Origin: Agrobacterium cavarae
Lineage (GTDB): Bacteria; Pseudomonadota; Alphaproteobacteria; Rhizobiales; Rhizobiaceae
Assembly: GCF_004310285.1 (NCBI RefSeq)
Contig: NZ_SISF01000032.1
Span: 1 to 64,000, forward strand
Direction of reading: 5' to 3'
Length of the DNA: 64,000 bases
Part shown: positions 33,318 to 42,086 of the stretch, in pieces
Layout of the letters: every line of letters starts with the position of its first letter
Numbering within the stretch: the stretch's first letter is position 1
Translations under genes and position numbers: made by a program
Notes under the pieces: model-generated
Databases searched by the model: none
Seen by the model: the letters and a program-made list of their open reading frames with translations, nothing else
Told to the model about the DNA's origin: nothing

Positions 33318-33659
33318 TCAATTGTAGTCGCGCGCCGCGAGCGTATTTTTGTGCGGCATATAAGCATTCTCGATTTCGTCAATACGCTCGTAGAGATCGA
33401 GCCAAGTTGGGTTCAACTCTTCTATCAATCTCATCTTCCATTCCCGAAGATAGCGCTTCAACGATTTCTCGCGCTGGATGGCCAGAACGATGTTGGGATG
33501 GGCTTCAAACCAAACGAGGTTTTTAGCCTGATACTTCTCCGTATAGCCCTTCCGAACCACGTTTCGATGTTCCCACACACGCCCAGCCAAATCGCTTGTG
33601 ACACCTGTGTAAATCACCCCGCGTGGCTTGTCGGACATCATGTAGACGAAGCCACTCAT
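33318..33659 (-). CDS. GIY-YIG superfamily nuclease
   Basis: Stand-alone GIY-YIG domain protein of 113 residues. It opens SGFVYMMSDKPRGVIYTGVT, where VYMM...VIYTG is the GIY-YIG pair, followed by SDLAGRVWEHRNVVRKGYTE (catalytic Arg and following His) and YQAKNLVWFEAHPNIVLAIQ, then REKSLKRYLREWKMRLIEEL (glutamate for metal binding), NPTWLDLYERI. This is the UPF0213/YhbQ-like short type common in alphaproteobacteria. It may cut branched or structured DNA. It lies inside the suf operon, in the same direction, between sufB and sufC, flanked by inverted palindromes at both ends. Confidence 0.88.
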   Translation of the reverse strand: MSGFVYMMSDKPRGVIYTGVTSDLAGRVWEHRNVVRKGYTEKYQAKNLVWFEAHPNIVLAIQREKSLKRYLREWKMRLIEELNPTWLDLYERIDEIENAYMPHKNTLAARDYN

Positions 33660-33676
33660 TCCAACACCCGCCCAGC

Positions 33677-33705
33677 AGATCCTCGGGACAAGCCCGAGGA
33701 TGACG
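33677..33705 (-). repeat. Palindromic repeat, right copy
   Basis: The 29-base unit in inverted orientation relative to 33282-33310: stem ATCCTCGGG (33679-33687) / CCCGAGGAT (33693-33701), loop ACAAG. 28 of 29 bases match the left copy. It sits 17 bases before the GIY-YIG start codon and seven bases after the sufB stop. Confidence 0.9.
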
Positions 33706-33712
33706 TTCTAAG

Positions 33713-35182
<1,470 letters not shown>

Positions 35183-35383
35183 TGTCGTTCTCCAATCTCG
35201 CCGGATACAAGGTCCGGTGGCTTGTCAACGTATCAAGACGGAACCCCCGCCTTCATTCGCGCTTCACATAAATGCGGGAGCCATCTGAGGCCAGCGCTTT
35301 CATGCGTTTATTTAAGAGCGGGTTGGCGTTTTTCCCACCGCACCGCAAGCGAAATTTTGACATTTCGCAGTTTATCCCAGCCC

Positions 35384-36553
35384 TCAGGCTGCCTGACCGG
35401 AAAGCTTGCGCCGTCCTGCAATCTTGCTAAAGGCGCGGACCGCCTTCTCTATATCATCTACCGTTGTCGCGTGCCCGAGTGAAATGCGCAGAGCACCGAG
35501 CTTCGGATCCTGCCCCATGGCCGTCAGCACATGGCTCTCTCCGACTTTACCCGAAGAGCAGGCCGAACCTGCGGAGAGAGCGACACCTTCGATATCAAAG
35601 GCAATCTGCCCGGTTTCCGACTTCAAGCCGGGAAGCGTGAAGAAGGTCGTGTTGCCGACGCGCGCGACATCCGCACCGTGGATGATGACATCCGGCGCGG
35701 AGACGCGCATTCCGTCTTCCAGCCGGGTCCTCAACGAGGCCAAACGCGCGCTTTCCGCCTTTTGCATCCGCGCCGCTTCTTTTGCGGCCACACCAAAGCC
35801 GAGAATTGCGAGCGTGTTCTCGGTACCAGACCGATGACCCTTTTCCTGCCCGCCACCATGGATCAGCGGCAAAGGCATCATCACTTCACCGCGGGAGATC
35901 AGGGCGCCAACACCTTTCGGGCCACCGATCTTGTGTGATGACACGATCAGGAAGTCTGCGTCCAGCGCTTCGATCTCAACCGGGATGCGCCCTACCGCCT
36001 GCACGGCATCGACCACGAGCAAGCCACCGGCAGCATGAACGAGCCGCGCCGCATCTTTCACTGGCTGTATGATGCCTGTCTCATTGTTGACCAGCATCAA
36101 CGCCACCATCGGCAGGCCCAATGCCCGGTCGTGTCGCGAAAGCAGGCTTTCCAATGCTTCGATATCGAGCAGCCCCTTCTCCGTCACCGGAACTTCCGTG
36201 ACTGCGGACCTGCTGAACCGTCCGCCCTCGCGAATGGCTGGATGCTCGATGGCGGATACGTAGAGATGGCTTATATTTAAGGGTGAACGGCCCATTTTAA
36301 AGTGCGGGCACAGAACAAGGTTTGCAGCTTCCGTCGCACCGCTGGTGAAAACGACGTGCGACGCCTCAGCGCCTACCAGCGCAGCCACATCACGACGCGC
36401 AGTCTCGACGGCGGCGCGAACGGCACGTCCTTCCTTGTGAACAGACGACGGATTGCCGGATAGATCGAGAGCAGAGAGAAGCGCATCACGGACGGCCGGC
36501 AGCAAAGGTGCTGTCGCATTCCAGTCCAGATATGTGCGCTCCGCTGTGCCCAT
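35384..36553 (-). CDS. sufS2: Cysteine desulfurase, NifS/IscS type
   Basis: PLP-dependent cysteine desulfurase of 389 residues (group I). Key points: YLDWNATAPLLPAVRDALL, FTSGATEAANLVL, EHPAIREGGRF, PLP lysine Lys208 in VSSHKIGGPKG, and catalytic cysteine Cys332 in LSAGSACSSGKVGESHVL. It supplies persulfide sulfur to SufB. I recall that in A. tumefaciens the first gene of this operon is named sufS2 and is needed for RirA repressor function; the name here is by gene order. Promoter region 36554-36764 holds palindromic candidate iron-control sites. Confidence 0.88.
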   Translation of the reverse strand: MGTAERTYLDWNATAPLLPAVRDALLSALDLSGNPSSVHKEGRAVRAAVETARRDVAALVGAEASHVVFTSGATEAANLVLCPHFKMGRSPLNISHLYVSAIEHPAIREGGRFSRSAVTEVPVTEKGLLDIEALESLLSRHDRALGLPMVALMLVNNETGIIQPVKDAARLVHAAGGLLVVDAVQAVGRIPVEIEALDADFLIVSSHKIGGPKGVGALISRGEVMMPLPLIHGGGQEKGHRSGTENTLAILGFGVAAKEAARMQKAESARLASLRTRLEDGMRVSAPDVIIHGADVARVGNTTFFTLPGLKSETGQIAFDIEGVALSAGSACSSGKVGESHVLTAMGQDPKLGALRISLGHATTVDDIEKAVRAFSKIAGRRKLSGQAA

Positions 36554-36672
36554 GGCGCAAATCGTGCCTTTATCCCGATCATTCGCGCCTCAAAGCGCAT
36601 TTTCCTTGAAATTTCCGTCACCCTTGCCTTATGACACCACCAACAGCGCCACGGAACGCAAGTTTCGAACAG

Positions 36673-36711
36673 TTCTAAACTAGGTTTTAGAAAAGCTGAC
36701 CATCCACGTCA
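36673..36711. promoter_or_regulatory. Candidate iron-responsive sites before sufS2
   Basis: Two motifs in the 211-base divergent region: an AT-rich palindrome TTCTAAA (36673-36679), 6 bases, TTTAGAA (36686-36692); and TGA-N9-TCA at 36697-36711, the form of the IRO box bound by RirA in rhizobia. Both lie 120-158 bases upstream of sufS2. The IRO form is degenerate and can occur by chance; which regulator binds is not shown by sequence. Confidence 0.45.
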
Positions 36712-36764
36712 AGTCTTCTTGCGCGGGGAAAGAGTCAGAAACATAAAAACCGACCGGAGTACCT

Positions 36765-37442
36765 ATGCCTGAAGTTATTTTCAACGGCCCCGCAGGTCGT
36801 CTCGAAGGCCGCTACCAGCCCTCCAAGGAAAAAAGCGCACCGATCGCCATCATTCTTCATCCGCATCCGCAGTTCGGCGGCACGATGAACAATCAGATCG
36901 TCTACCAGCTCTTCTACATGTTCCAGAAGCGCGGTTTCACGACATTGCGTTTCAACTTCCGCTCCATCGGCCGCAGCCAGGGTGAGTTCGATCATGGCGC
37001 TGGCGAATTGTCGGACGCTGCGTCCGCGCTCGACTGGGTGCAGAGCCTGCATCCTGATTCCAAGAGCTGTTGGGTCGCCGGCTACTCTTTCGGATCCTGG
37101 ATCGGCATGCAGCTTCTGATGCGCCGTCCGGAAATCGAAGGCTTCATGTCGATTGCACCGCAGCCCAACACCTACGACTTCTCATTCCTCGCCCCCTGCC
37201 CGTCGTCCGGCCTGATCATCAATGGCGATGCGGACAAGGTTGCACCGGAAAAGGACGTCAACGGCCTGGTGGAAAAGCTGAAGACCCAGAAGGGTATTCT
37301 CATCACCCACCGCACCGTGCCTGGCGCAAACCACTTCTTCAGCGGCAAGGTGGACGAGTTGATGAGCGAATGCGGCGACTATCTCGACCGCCGCCTGAAT
37401 GGCGAACTGGTGCCGGAGCCCGCGGCCAAGCGCATCCGCTAA
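36765..37442 (+). CDS. Small alpha/beta-hydrolase
   Basis: Hydrolase of 225 residues without signal peptide. HPHPQFGGTMNNQIVYQL supplies the oxyanion region, GYSFGSWIG the nucleophile serine, NGDADKVAPEKD the acid, and VPGANHFFSGKVDEL the histidine. This group (COG2945-like, predicted hydrolases) is conserved in alphaproteobacteria, with no defined substrate. It is transcribed divergently from the suf operon and has its own terminator (37465-37489). Start ATG 36765 follows GACCGGAGTACCT. Confidence 0.85.
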   Translation: MPEVIFNGPAGRLEGRYQPSKEKSAPIAIILHPHPQFGGTMNNQIVYQLFYMFQKRGFTTLRFNFRSIGRSQGEFDHGAGELSDAASALDWVQSLHPDSKSCWVAGYSFGSWIGMQLLMRRPEIEGFMSIAPQPNTYDFSFLAPCPSSGLIINGDADKVAPEKDVNGLVEKLKTQKGILITHRTVPGANHFFSGKVDELMSECGDYLDRRLNGELVPEPAAKRIR

Positions 37443-37464
37443 AAGATCCAAAGAACTTTCAGAG

Positions 37465-37489
37465 CCGCCGGTCACTCCGGCGGTTTTTT
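37465..37489 (+). terminator. Rho-independent terminator
   Basis: Stem CCGCCGG / CCGGCGG with a 5-base loop followed by six T, 22 bases after the hydrolase stop. Confidence 0.9.
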
Positions 37490-37542
37490 GTTGGAACAGT
37501 GATGGATTTCAAGCCTGACGCTCTGACCGGCCCGAACTCACA

Positions 37543-38088
37543 TCAACTCAATCGCGTTGCGATCTGGTCATGCATGGCAGCCGTATATTCAAATGTCGGA
37601 CACACGAGCCCCTCGACGGTCATCGGCTGGCACGGTTGCATGCCGATCTTGGTCAGCACTTTTTGAGAGGCGATGTTGTCCGGGTGGGTGAAGGCGATGA
37701 ACTTGTCAGCGATCTTTCGGTCGAAGAACCAGTTTCGCAATGCCATGCCAATCTCTGTCGCATAGCCCCTGCCCCACACCGTCTGGCAAAGCGAATAACC
37801 CAATTCGAAATCGGGTCTCTCGCCTCCAAAGAAGGAGAAACCTGCCCTTCCTAGAAAACGATCGTCGTCACGTGACAGGAGCTTGTACTTCGTGGTGCCA
37901 TAACTGTGGTGATCATCGATCCAGCGCGACAATCGTTCTTCGCATTTCTCGTTGCTCCAGGGTGCCGATCCCGTGAGGTAGCGAGTCGTCTCGATTGTTG
38001 AATGCAGCTGATGGACAAGTGTGACGTCACCGGGCGCCCACATTGTCACTTTCAGCCTCTCAGTCTCGAGTATGACTTGCTCGCGCAT
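37543..38088 (-). CDS. GNAT acetyltransferase (RimJ/RimL-like)
   Basis: Acyl-CoA N-acetyltransferase of 181 residues. It begins EQVILETERLKVTMWAPGDV, the usual RimJ/RimL opening (ETERL), then GRAGFSFFGGERPDFELGYS, LCQTVWGRGYATEIGMALRN (acetyl-CoA binding Q/R-x-x-G-x-G/A-like loop) and NIASQKVLTKIGMQ. Substrate could be a protein N-terminus, an amine or an antibiotic; no neighbour helps. Single gene, convergent with the hydrolase terminator on its left. Confidence 0.85.
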   Translation of the reverse strand: MREQVILETERLKVTMWAPGDVTLVHQLHSTIETTRYLTGSAPWSNEKCEERLSRWIDDHHSYGTTKYKLLSRDDDRFLGRAGFSFFGGERPDFELGYSLCQTVWGRGYATEIGMALRNWFFDRKIADKFIAFTHPDNIASQKVLTKIGMQPCQPMTVEGLVCPTFEYTAAMHDQIATRLS

Positions 38089-38262
38089 TTTTCCTACCTT
38101 TCCATTGCCCCGCCGCTACCGCCCACCCCGTAGCGACTAAGCGTCCATCGAAGCGAACATTCATGGCCGAAACGGGTGTAATTTGAAAAAAATAATGATA
38201 AAGCCGCTGCCATTCACTGAAATGCAGTGAAGGTCACGACTAATCCCAGAAAGAAAAAGGTT

Positions 38263-39516
38263 ATGTCCAGGTTCAAGTCCGATTTCCTCCGCACGCTCGA
38301 TGAGCGCGGCTTCATTCACCAGATCTCCGATGAGGCAGGTCTCGACGAACTGTTCGCCAAGGAAACCGTGACTGCCTATATCGGTTATGACCCGACGGCA
38401 TCGAGCTTGCATGTCGGCCACCTGACGCAGATCATGATGTTGCATTGGCTGCAAGCGACCGGCCATCAGCCGATCTCGCTGATGGGTGGCGGCACCGGCA
38501 TGGTGGGTGACCCTTCCTTCAAGGAAGAAGCACGCAAGCTGATGACCATCGACATGATCGAAGACAACATCACCTCGCTGAAGCACGTCTTCGCCAATTA
38601 CCTCGATTACGACCGGGCCACCAACCCCGCCTTGATGATCAACAACGCTGATTGGCTGCGCGGCTTGAACTATCTCGAATTCCTGCGTGATGTGGGTCGG
38701 CATTTCTCTGTCAACCGCATGCTCTCCTTCGATAGCGTCAAGACGCGTCTCGATCGCGAACAGTCGTTGTCCTTCCTCGAGTTCAACTACATGATCCTGC
38801 AGGCCTACGACTATGTAGAGCTCAACAGGCGCACCGGATGTCGCCTGCAGATGGGTGGTTCGGATCAGTGGGGCAATATTATCAACGGAATCGATCTCGG
38901 CCACCGAATGGGGACGCCGCAGCTCTACGCCCTCACATCGCCGCTGCTGACCACATCTTCCGGCGCGAAGATGGGCAAATCAGCGTCGGGTGCCGTCTGG
39001 CTGAACAAGGATCTGCTGCCCGTCTACGACTTCTGGCAATACTGGCGTAACACCGAAGACGCGGACGTTATTCGTTTCGCCAAGCTCTTCACCACACTAC
39101 CGATGGACGAGATCGATCGTCTCGCAAAGCTTGGTGGGTCGGAAATCAATGACGCTAAGAAGATCCTCGCGACGGAAGTGACCGCGATCCTGCACGGCCG
39201 CGCTGCGGCGGAGGAAGCTGCCGAAACCGCTCGCAAGACTTTTGAGGAAGGTGCGCTTTCCGACAACTTGCCGTCGATCGAAGTGCCGAAGACTGACTTG
39301 GAAGCAGGCATCGGTCTTCTCTCGCTGATCGTGCGTGCAGGTCTTGCCGCGTCCAACGGCGAAGCCCGTCGTCACGTTCAGGGTGGTGCGGTGCGCATCA
39401 ACGACGAGAGCGTTTCGGATGAACGCAAACTTATCGGCGCGGGCGAAGTGACGGCAGATGGCGTCATCAAGCTTTCGCTTGGCAAGAAGAAGCACATTCT
39501 GGTGCGCCCGGCCTAA
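38263..39516 (+). CDS. tyrS: Tyrosyl-tRNA synthetase
   Basis: Class I tRNA synthetase of 417 residues. The HIGH-like motif is SLHVGHL (residues 48-54), the KMSKS-like motif KMGKS (236-240), and tyrosine-binding stretches include [10 protein letters not shown]. The C-terminal S4 RNA-binding domain is seen as [21 protein letters not shown] start at ATG 38263, which fits the family length; a GTG at 38227 would add 12 unlikely residues. A hairpin AGGGCCGC-GAAA-GCGGCCCT (39535-39554) follows and may be the terminator. Confidence 0.95.
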   Translation: MSRFKSDFLRTLDERGFIHQISDEAGLDELFAKETVTAYIGYDPTASSLHVGHLTQIMMLHWLQATGHQPISLMGGGTGMVGDPSFKEEARKLMTIDMIEDNITSLKHVFANYLDYDRATNPALMINNADWLRGLNYLEFLRDVGRHFSVNRMLSFDSVKTRLDREQSLSFLEFNYMILQAYDYVELNRRTGCRLQMGGSDQWGNIINGIDLGHRMGTPQLYALTSPLLTTSSGAKMGKSASGAVWLNKDLLPVYDFWQYWRNTEDADVIRFAKLFTTLPMDEIDRLAKLGGSEINDAKKILATEVTAILHGRAAAEEAAETARKTFEEGALSDNLPSIEVPKTDLEAGIGLLSLIVRAGLAASNGEARRHVQGGAVRINDESVSDERKLIGAGEVTADGVIKLSLGKKKHILVRPA

Positions 39517-39534
39517 ACCATTTGCCAAAGTCTC

Positions 39535-39554
39535 AGGGCCGCGAAAGCGGCCCT
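39535..39554 (+). terminator. Hairpin after tyrS
   Basis: Stem AGGGCCGC / GCGGCCCT with a 4-base loop, 18 bases after the tyrS stop. No T run, so a weak terminator or 3' stabiliser. It also lies downstream of the converging lipocalin gene. Confidence 0.5.
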
Positions 39555-39601
39555 CGGATCATCCCAAACTGCAATGCAACGCCGCCCAACAATTGGCGAC
39601 A

Positions 39602-40144
39602 TCAAAACTCAGGAAACTCGAGCTTCGAGGTATCATAGCCGAGTTCCTTTGCTTTCCTGACCATCACAGCCAGCTTGGCTTTAGACGGAACGGAGCGAGA
39701 ATAAATCCACAGATTCTCCATGTCCGGCGTTGCGCTGACAAACCACGTCTTGTCCGGCGAATTGTAGAGCACCCAGTAATTGAAGGTGATGAAGAGCGGA
39801 TAGCGAACCCGCATCTTCGCCTTGGTCGTTTTCGCGTCCGTTATCGTCCCAATACCCTCGACCGTCTTTAGCTTTCCGGTCGGCGATCCTTCGCGGCATC
39901 CATCTTCAACCAGCACCTGCCCGGGCGAGGAACCGGGCTTATAGATCGAATAGCCCGCCACGCAGCCATCGGTCAGCCACATGGGTGTTCTGCCAATTTC
40001 AAGCCACTTCCCGCGGTAGTGCGACATGTCGGTCTGCGCAACCGCTGGCACTTTCGCCATCTCGGCCTGCGCTGGGGAAAAGACGCTAATACCCAAGGCG
40101 CACGAGACGAGGCCTGCGCTGGCCCATCGAAGCAGTGTGTTCAT
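39602..40144 (-). CDS. Bacterial lipocalin (Blc-like), exported
   Basis: Lipocalin-family protein of 180 residues with a signal peptide (ends FSPAQA before EMAKVPAV). The lipocalin signature is YRGKWLEIGRTP (usually GxWYEIAR-like), then MWLTDGCVAGYSIYKPGSSP, and WVLYNSPDKTWFVSATPDME, ending NLWIYSRSVP. There is no lipobox cysteine at the cleavage site, so it is probably soluble in the periplasm, unlike E. coli Blc. Expected role: carrying lipids or small hydrophobics. ATG 40144 has CGGAGAACC upstream. Confidence 0.82.
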   Translation of the reverse strand: MNTLLRWASAGLVSCALGISVFSPAQAEMAKVPAVAQTDMSHYRGKWLEIGRTPMWLTDGCVAGYSIYKPGSSPGQVLVEDGCREGSPTGKLKTVEGIGTITDAKTTKAKMRVRYPLFITFNYWVLYNSPDKTWFVSATPDMENLWIYSRSVPSKAKLAVMVRKAKELGYDTSKLEFPEF

Positions 40145-40219
40145 GCTGGTTCTCCGCAAAGGTGTTGCCGGAAACGCTTGGCTTCCAGAGCGGTTGCATC
40201 AACAAGATGGTGATGAGGA

Positions 40220-40663
40220 TCAGGCGGTCACAGCGCGACCATCCGGATATTCTGCCGGTCCCTTCACCTCCAACAAATTACCGAAAGGATCGCGGATATA
40301 AAAGGAATGCCCCAGTCCACGTGCTCCGCCATGCATCGCCTCACGCTCGATGATCACGCCATGATGTTCAAGATGTACTCGCAACGCATCGTGCTCAAAC
40401 GGTCCCGTCGCGATGCAGATATGATCGACATTTCGTCCACCGGCCACCGGTGGCGCAGCCTTTTGGCCGCCTGGGTGAGTGATATCCCACAAAACGATCA
40501 GCGACGCGCCGCACCAGACCTGCTCCATGCCGAGTGCCGGATAGGAATAGCCGGGCCGGCATCCCAGCACCTCATGGTAGAAGGCGAGCGCCTTTTCCAT
40601 GTCGTCGACCAGCAGCACGACGTGATCTATTCCCACAAGCGAAAACGGTACATTCGATGTCAC
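40220..40663 (-). CDS. VOC-family (glyoxalase-fold) protein
   Basis: Metal-binding VOC protein of 147 residues. It opens VGIDHVVLLVDDMEKALAFY followed by HEVLGCRPGYSYPALGMEQV; the second half has NVDHICIATGPFEHDALRVH and YIRDPFGNLLEVKGP. His (IDHVV), His (VDHIC) and Glu (LLEVKG) are the expected metal ligands. Could be a lyase, dioxygenase or resistance-type protein. GTG 40663 is chosen because AGAGGA lies seven bases upstream; upstream frame overlaps the kinase gene. Confidence 0.82.
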   Translation of the reverse strand: MTSNVPFSLVGIDHVVLLVDDMEKALAFYHEVLGCRPGYSYPALGMEQVWCGASLIVLWDITHPGGQKAAPPVAGGRNVDHICIATGPFEHDALRVHLEHHGVIIEREAMHGGARGLGHSFYIRDPFGNLLEVKGPAEYPDGRAVTA

Positions 40664-40728
40664 GAAAAATCCTCTCAGAATGACGCTCACAAACATCACG
40701 CAATGGCGGACAGGGTCAACTGCAAACC

Positions 40729-41310
40729 TTACTTGGGTTCTTCCAGGCAAAGCTGGAGCAGTTCGTTGACCAAGGTCTCGCGACCCACCTCAATCTTTTG
40801 CAAGGAGAGACGTGATGCCTCCTCGCCGACGAAGCGATTGAACGCGACCGCCCGTTGGGCAAACTTGTCGATCAGAAACCGTGCATCGGGATCGCGCGAC
40901 TCATAATCGCTCTCTGCTGTGATCCGGCGCTCCAGCACGCCCTCGGCAGCGACAAGCCAAATTGCCCGCACATGCTGTATATCCAACTGCGAAACGAGTT
41001 CCGGCAGAAGTGCTGAGCCCTCTAAGACAAGACGCTCTCCGCTCTCGATCAGCGGCAGCACGAGTGGGCTCCACATGGAGCGATAATGGGCGAGCACGGA
41101 TTGCATCATCTGATCCAGCGCCAGATCGCGATAATGTTCAACGACATGCGGTGGCGGTAGCTCAGGCGGATCGCGCCAGGGCCGTCCAGGATGCTTCGCC
41201 AGACTGTCGGTCGAAATGCAACGACAACCGAGATAGTTGGCGACGACCTCGCCCAGCGTCGATTTCCCGGCATGGGAAGATCCGCCGATGAGAGACAATC
41301 GGGCAGTCAT
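40729..41310 (-). CDS. P-loop kinase-like protein
   Basis: ATP-binding protein of 193 residues. A variant Walker A GGSSHAGKST begins at about residue 9. Next come STDSLAKHPGRPW, LVLEGSALLPELV (Walker B-like), and a helical lid region RRITAESDYESRDPDARFLI. It resembles 2-phosphoglycerate kinase-like and other small nucleoside-kinase-fold proteins; substrate unknown. The next gene (VOC) lies downstream on the same strand, so the two may be cotranscribed. Confidence 0.75.
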   Translation of the reverse strand: MTARLSLIGGSSHAGKSTLGEVVANYLGCRCISTDSLAKHPGRPWRDPPELPPPHVVEHYRDLALDQMMQSVLAHYRSMWSPLVLPLIESGERLVLEGSALLPELVSQLDIQHVRAIWLVAAEGVLERRITAESDYESRDPDARFLIDKFAQRAVAFNRFVGEEASRLSLQKIEVGRETLVNELLQLCLEEPK

Positions 41311-41399
41311 GAGCGTCCTCGTGCAGTTCGATCAGGCAACAAGAAACGCGACGAATAGATGTTGAGAAAGGCAATTTTGAGGGGGATTACAAAGCCAAG

Positions 41400-41474
41400 T
41401 GGCACGCCCTAGGGGAGTCGAACCCCTCTTTTCAGAATGAAAATCTGACGTCCTAACCGATAGACGAAGGGCGC
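41400..41474 (-). tRNA. tRNA-Glu(TTC)
   Basis: A 75-base cloverleaf on the minus strand starting GCGCCCTTCGTCTATCGGTT. Anticodon stem TCAGA/TCTGA with loop TTTTCAT (anticodon TTC); T-arm GGGGTTCGACTCCCC; CCA encoded. Confidence 0.95.
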
Positions 41475-41624
41475 GTGCGCTTGGTTTGTGGCGCCCTTAT
41501 AGTCAGAGGTTTTCGATACCGCAAGCGGTAAAATGCAGGATTTGACAAAAAAATGACATCGCAGTCGCAACGCCCTGAATAACAAGGATTACCTATTCAA
41601 AACAAAAGCTTGTTCGATAGCAAA

Positions 41625-41690
41625 AAGCCCGCTGCACCGGTTGGGACAGGTGCTGCGGGCTTCTCATCTCGATGCGTATCCGCATCGAGA
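41625..41690 (-). terminator. Tandem hairpins after the DUF1127 gene
   Basis: Two stems in a row in the minus direction. First, perfect TCTCGATGCG / CGCATCGAGA (41667-41690) just after the stop; then AAGCCCGCTGCACC / GGTGCTGCGGGCTT (41625-41662, one mismatch) followed by a T run. The second is a normal rho-independent terminator. Confidence 0.8.
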
Positions 41691-41699
41691 AGCAGGTCC

Positions 41700-41993
41700 T
41701 CAGAGAAAACGCGTCCAGCTCAATGTGAACGCCTTTCTGGTCTCCTCATAGGCTTCCGTCCGGGACAGCCCGATATCTGCGAGTTGTTCAGGGGAAAGAT
41801 CATAGAGGCTCAGCCGGCTTTGCCGTTTGACATACCAGAAGGCGAGGCGCTGCAACACGCGGGCAAGAACGCTTTGCGTTTCCGTCGGCACAAAAAGCCG
41901 GGCGGGTGTCATCTGATCGCGGACAAACCTCGCCGTTGTCGGCTCAATGCTCTCTTGTTCCGCTACTGCTAGATATTCTTCCATCCTGCGCAT
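41700..41993 (-). CDS. DUF1127 protein
   Basis: Protein of about 97 residues ending in the DUF1127 motif: RLAFWYVKRQSRLSLYDLSP, then EQLADIGLSRTEAYEETRKAF. DUF1127 is an arginine-rich domain widespread in Rhizobiales; small members interact with RNA or affect phosphate and stress responses, but larger ones like this are uncharacterised. ATG 41993 has CAGG upstream; an ATG at 42056 would add 21 residues and place the start within the operator-like repeats. Divergent from the MocR regulator. Confidence 0.78.
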   Translation of the reverse strand: MRRMEEYLAVAEQESIEPTTARFVRDQMTPARLFVPTETQSVLARVLQRLAFWYVKRQSRLSLYDLSPEQLADIGLSRTEAYEETRKAFTLSWTRFL

Positions 41994-42044
41994 GATTGTA
42001 CCTGCCTGGCGTTCTGCCCTCTGCTTGATCTTGGAGACAATCAA

Positions 42045-42080
42045 TACAATTGACATATATGGGGGTACAATGCATATATT
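42045..42080. promoter_or_regulatory. Direct repeats at the MocR promoter
   Basis: TACAATTGACATATAT (42045-42060) and TACAATGCATATAT (42066-42079) are near-identical direct repeats 21 bases apart, as is usual for MocR/PdxR self-regulation. TTGACA at 42050-42055 could be the -35 and TATATT at 42075-42080 the -10 of the MocR gene, whose ATG is then only seven bases away. Confidence 0.55.
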
Positions 42081-42086
42081 GTCACC

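Larger units (their letters stand above)
33282..33705. mobile_element. GIY-YIG gene bracketed by inverted palindromes
   Basis: A compact unit of 424 bases: repeat, seven bases, GIY-YIG gene, 17 bases, inverted repeat. It fills the sufB-sufC gap, ending seven bases from the sufB stop and 78 from the sufC start. The structure recalls REP elements with their RAYT proteins, but the enzyme is a GIY-YIG nuclease. No clear target duplication is visible. Mobility is inference from layout. Confidence 0.55.
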
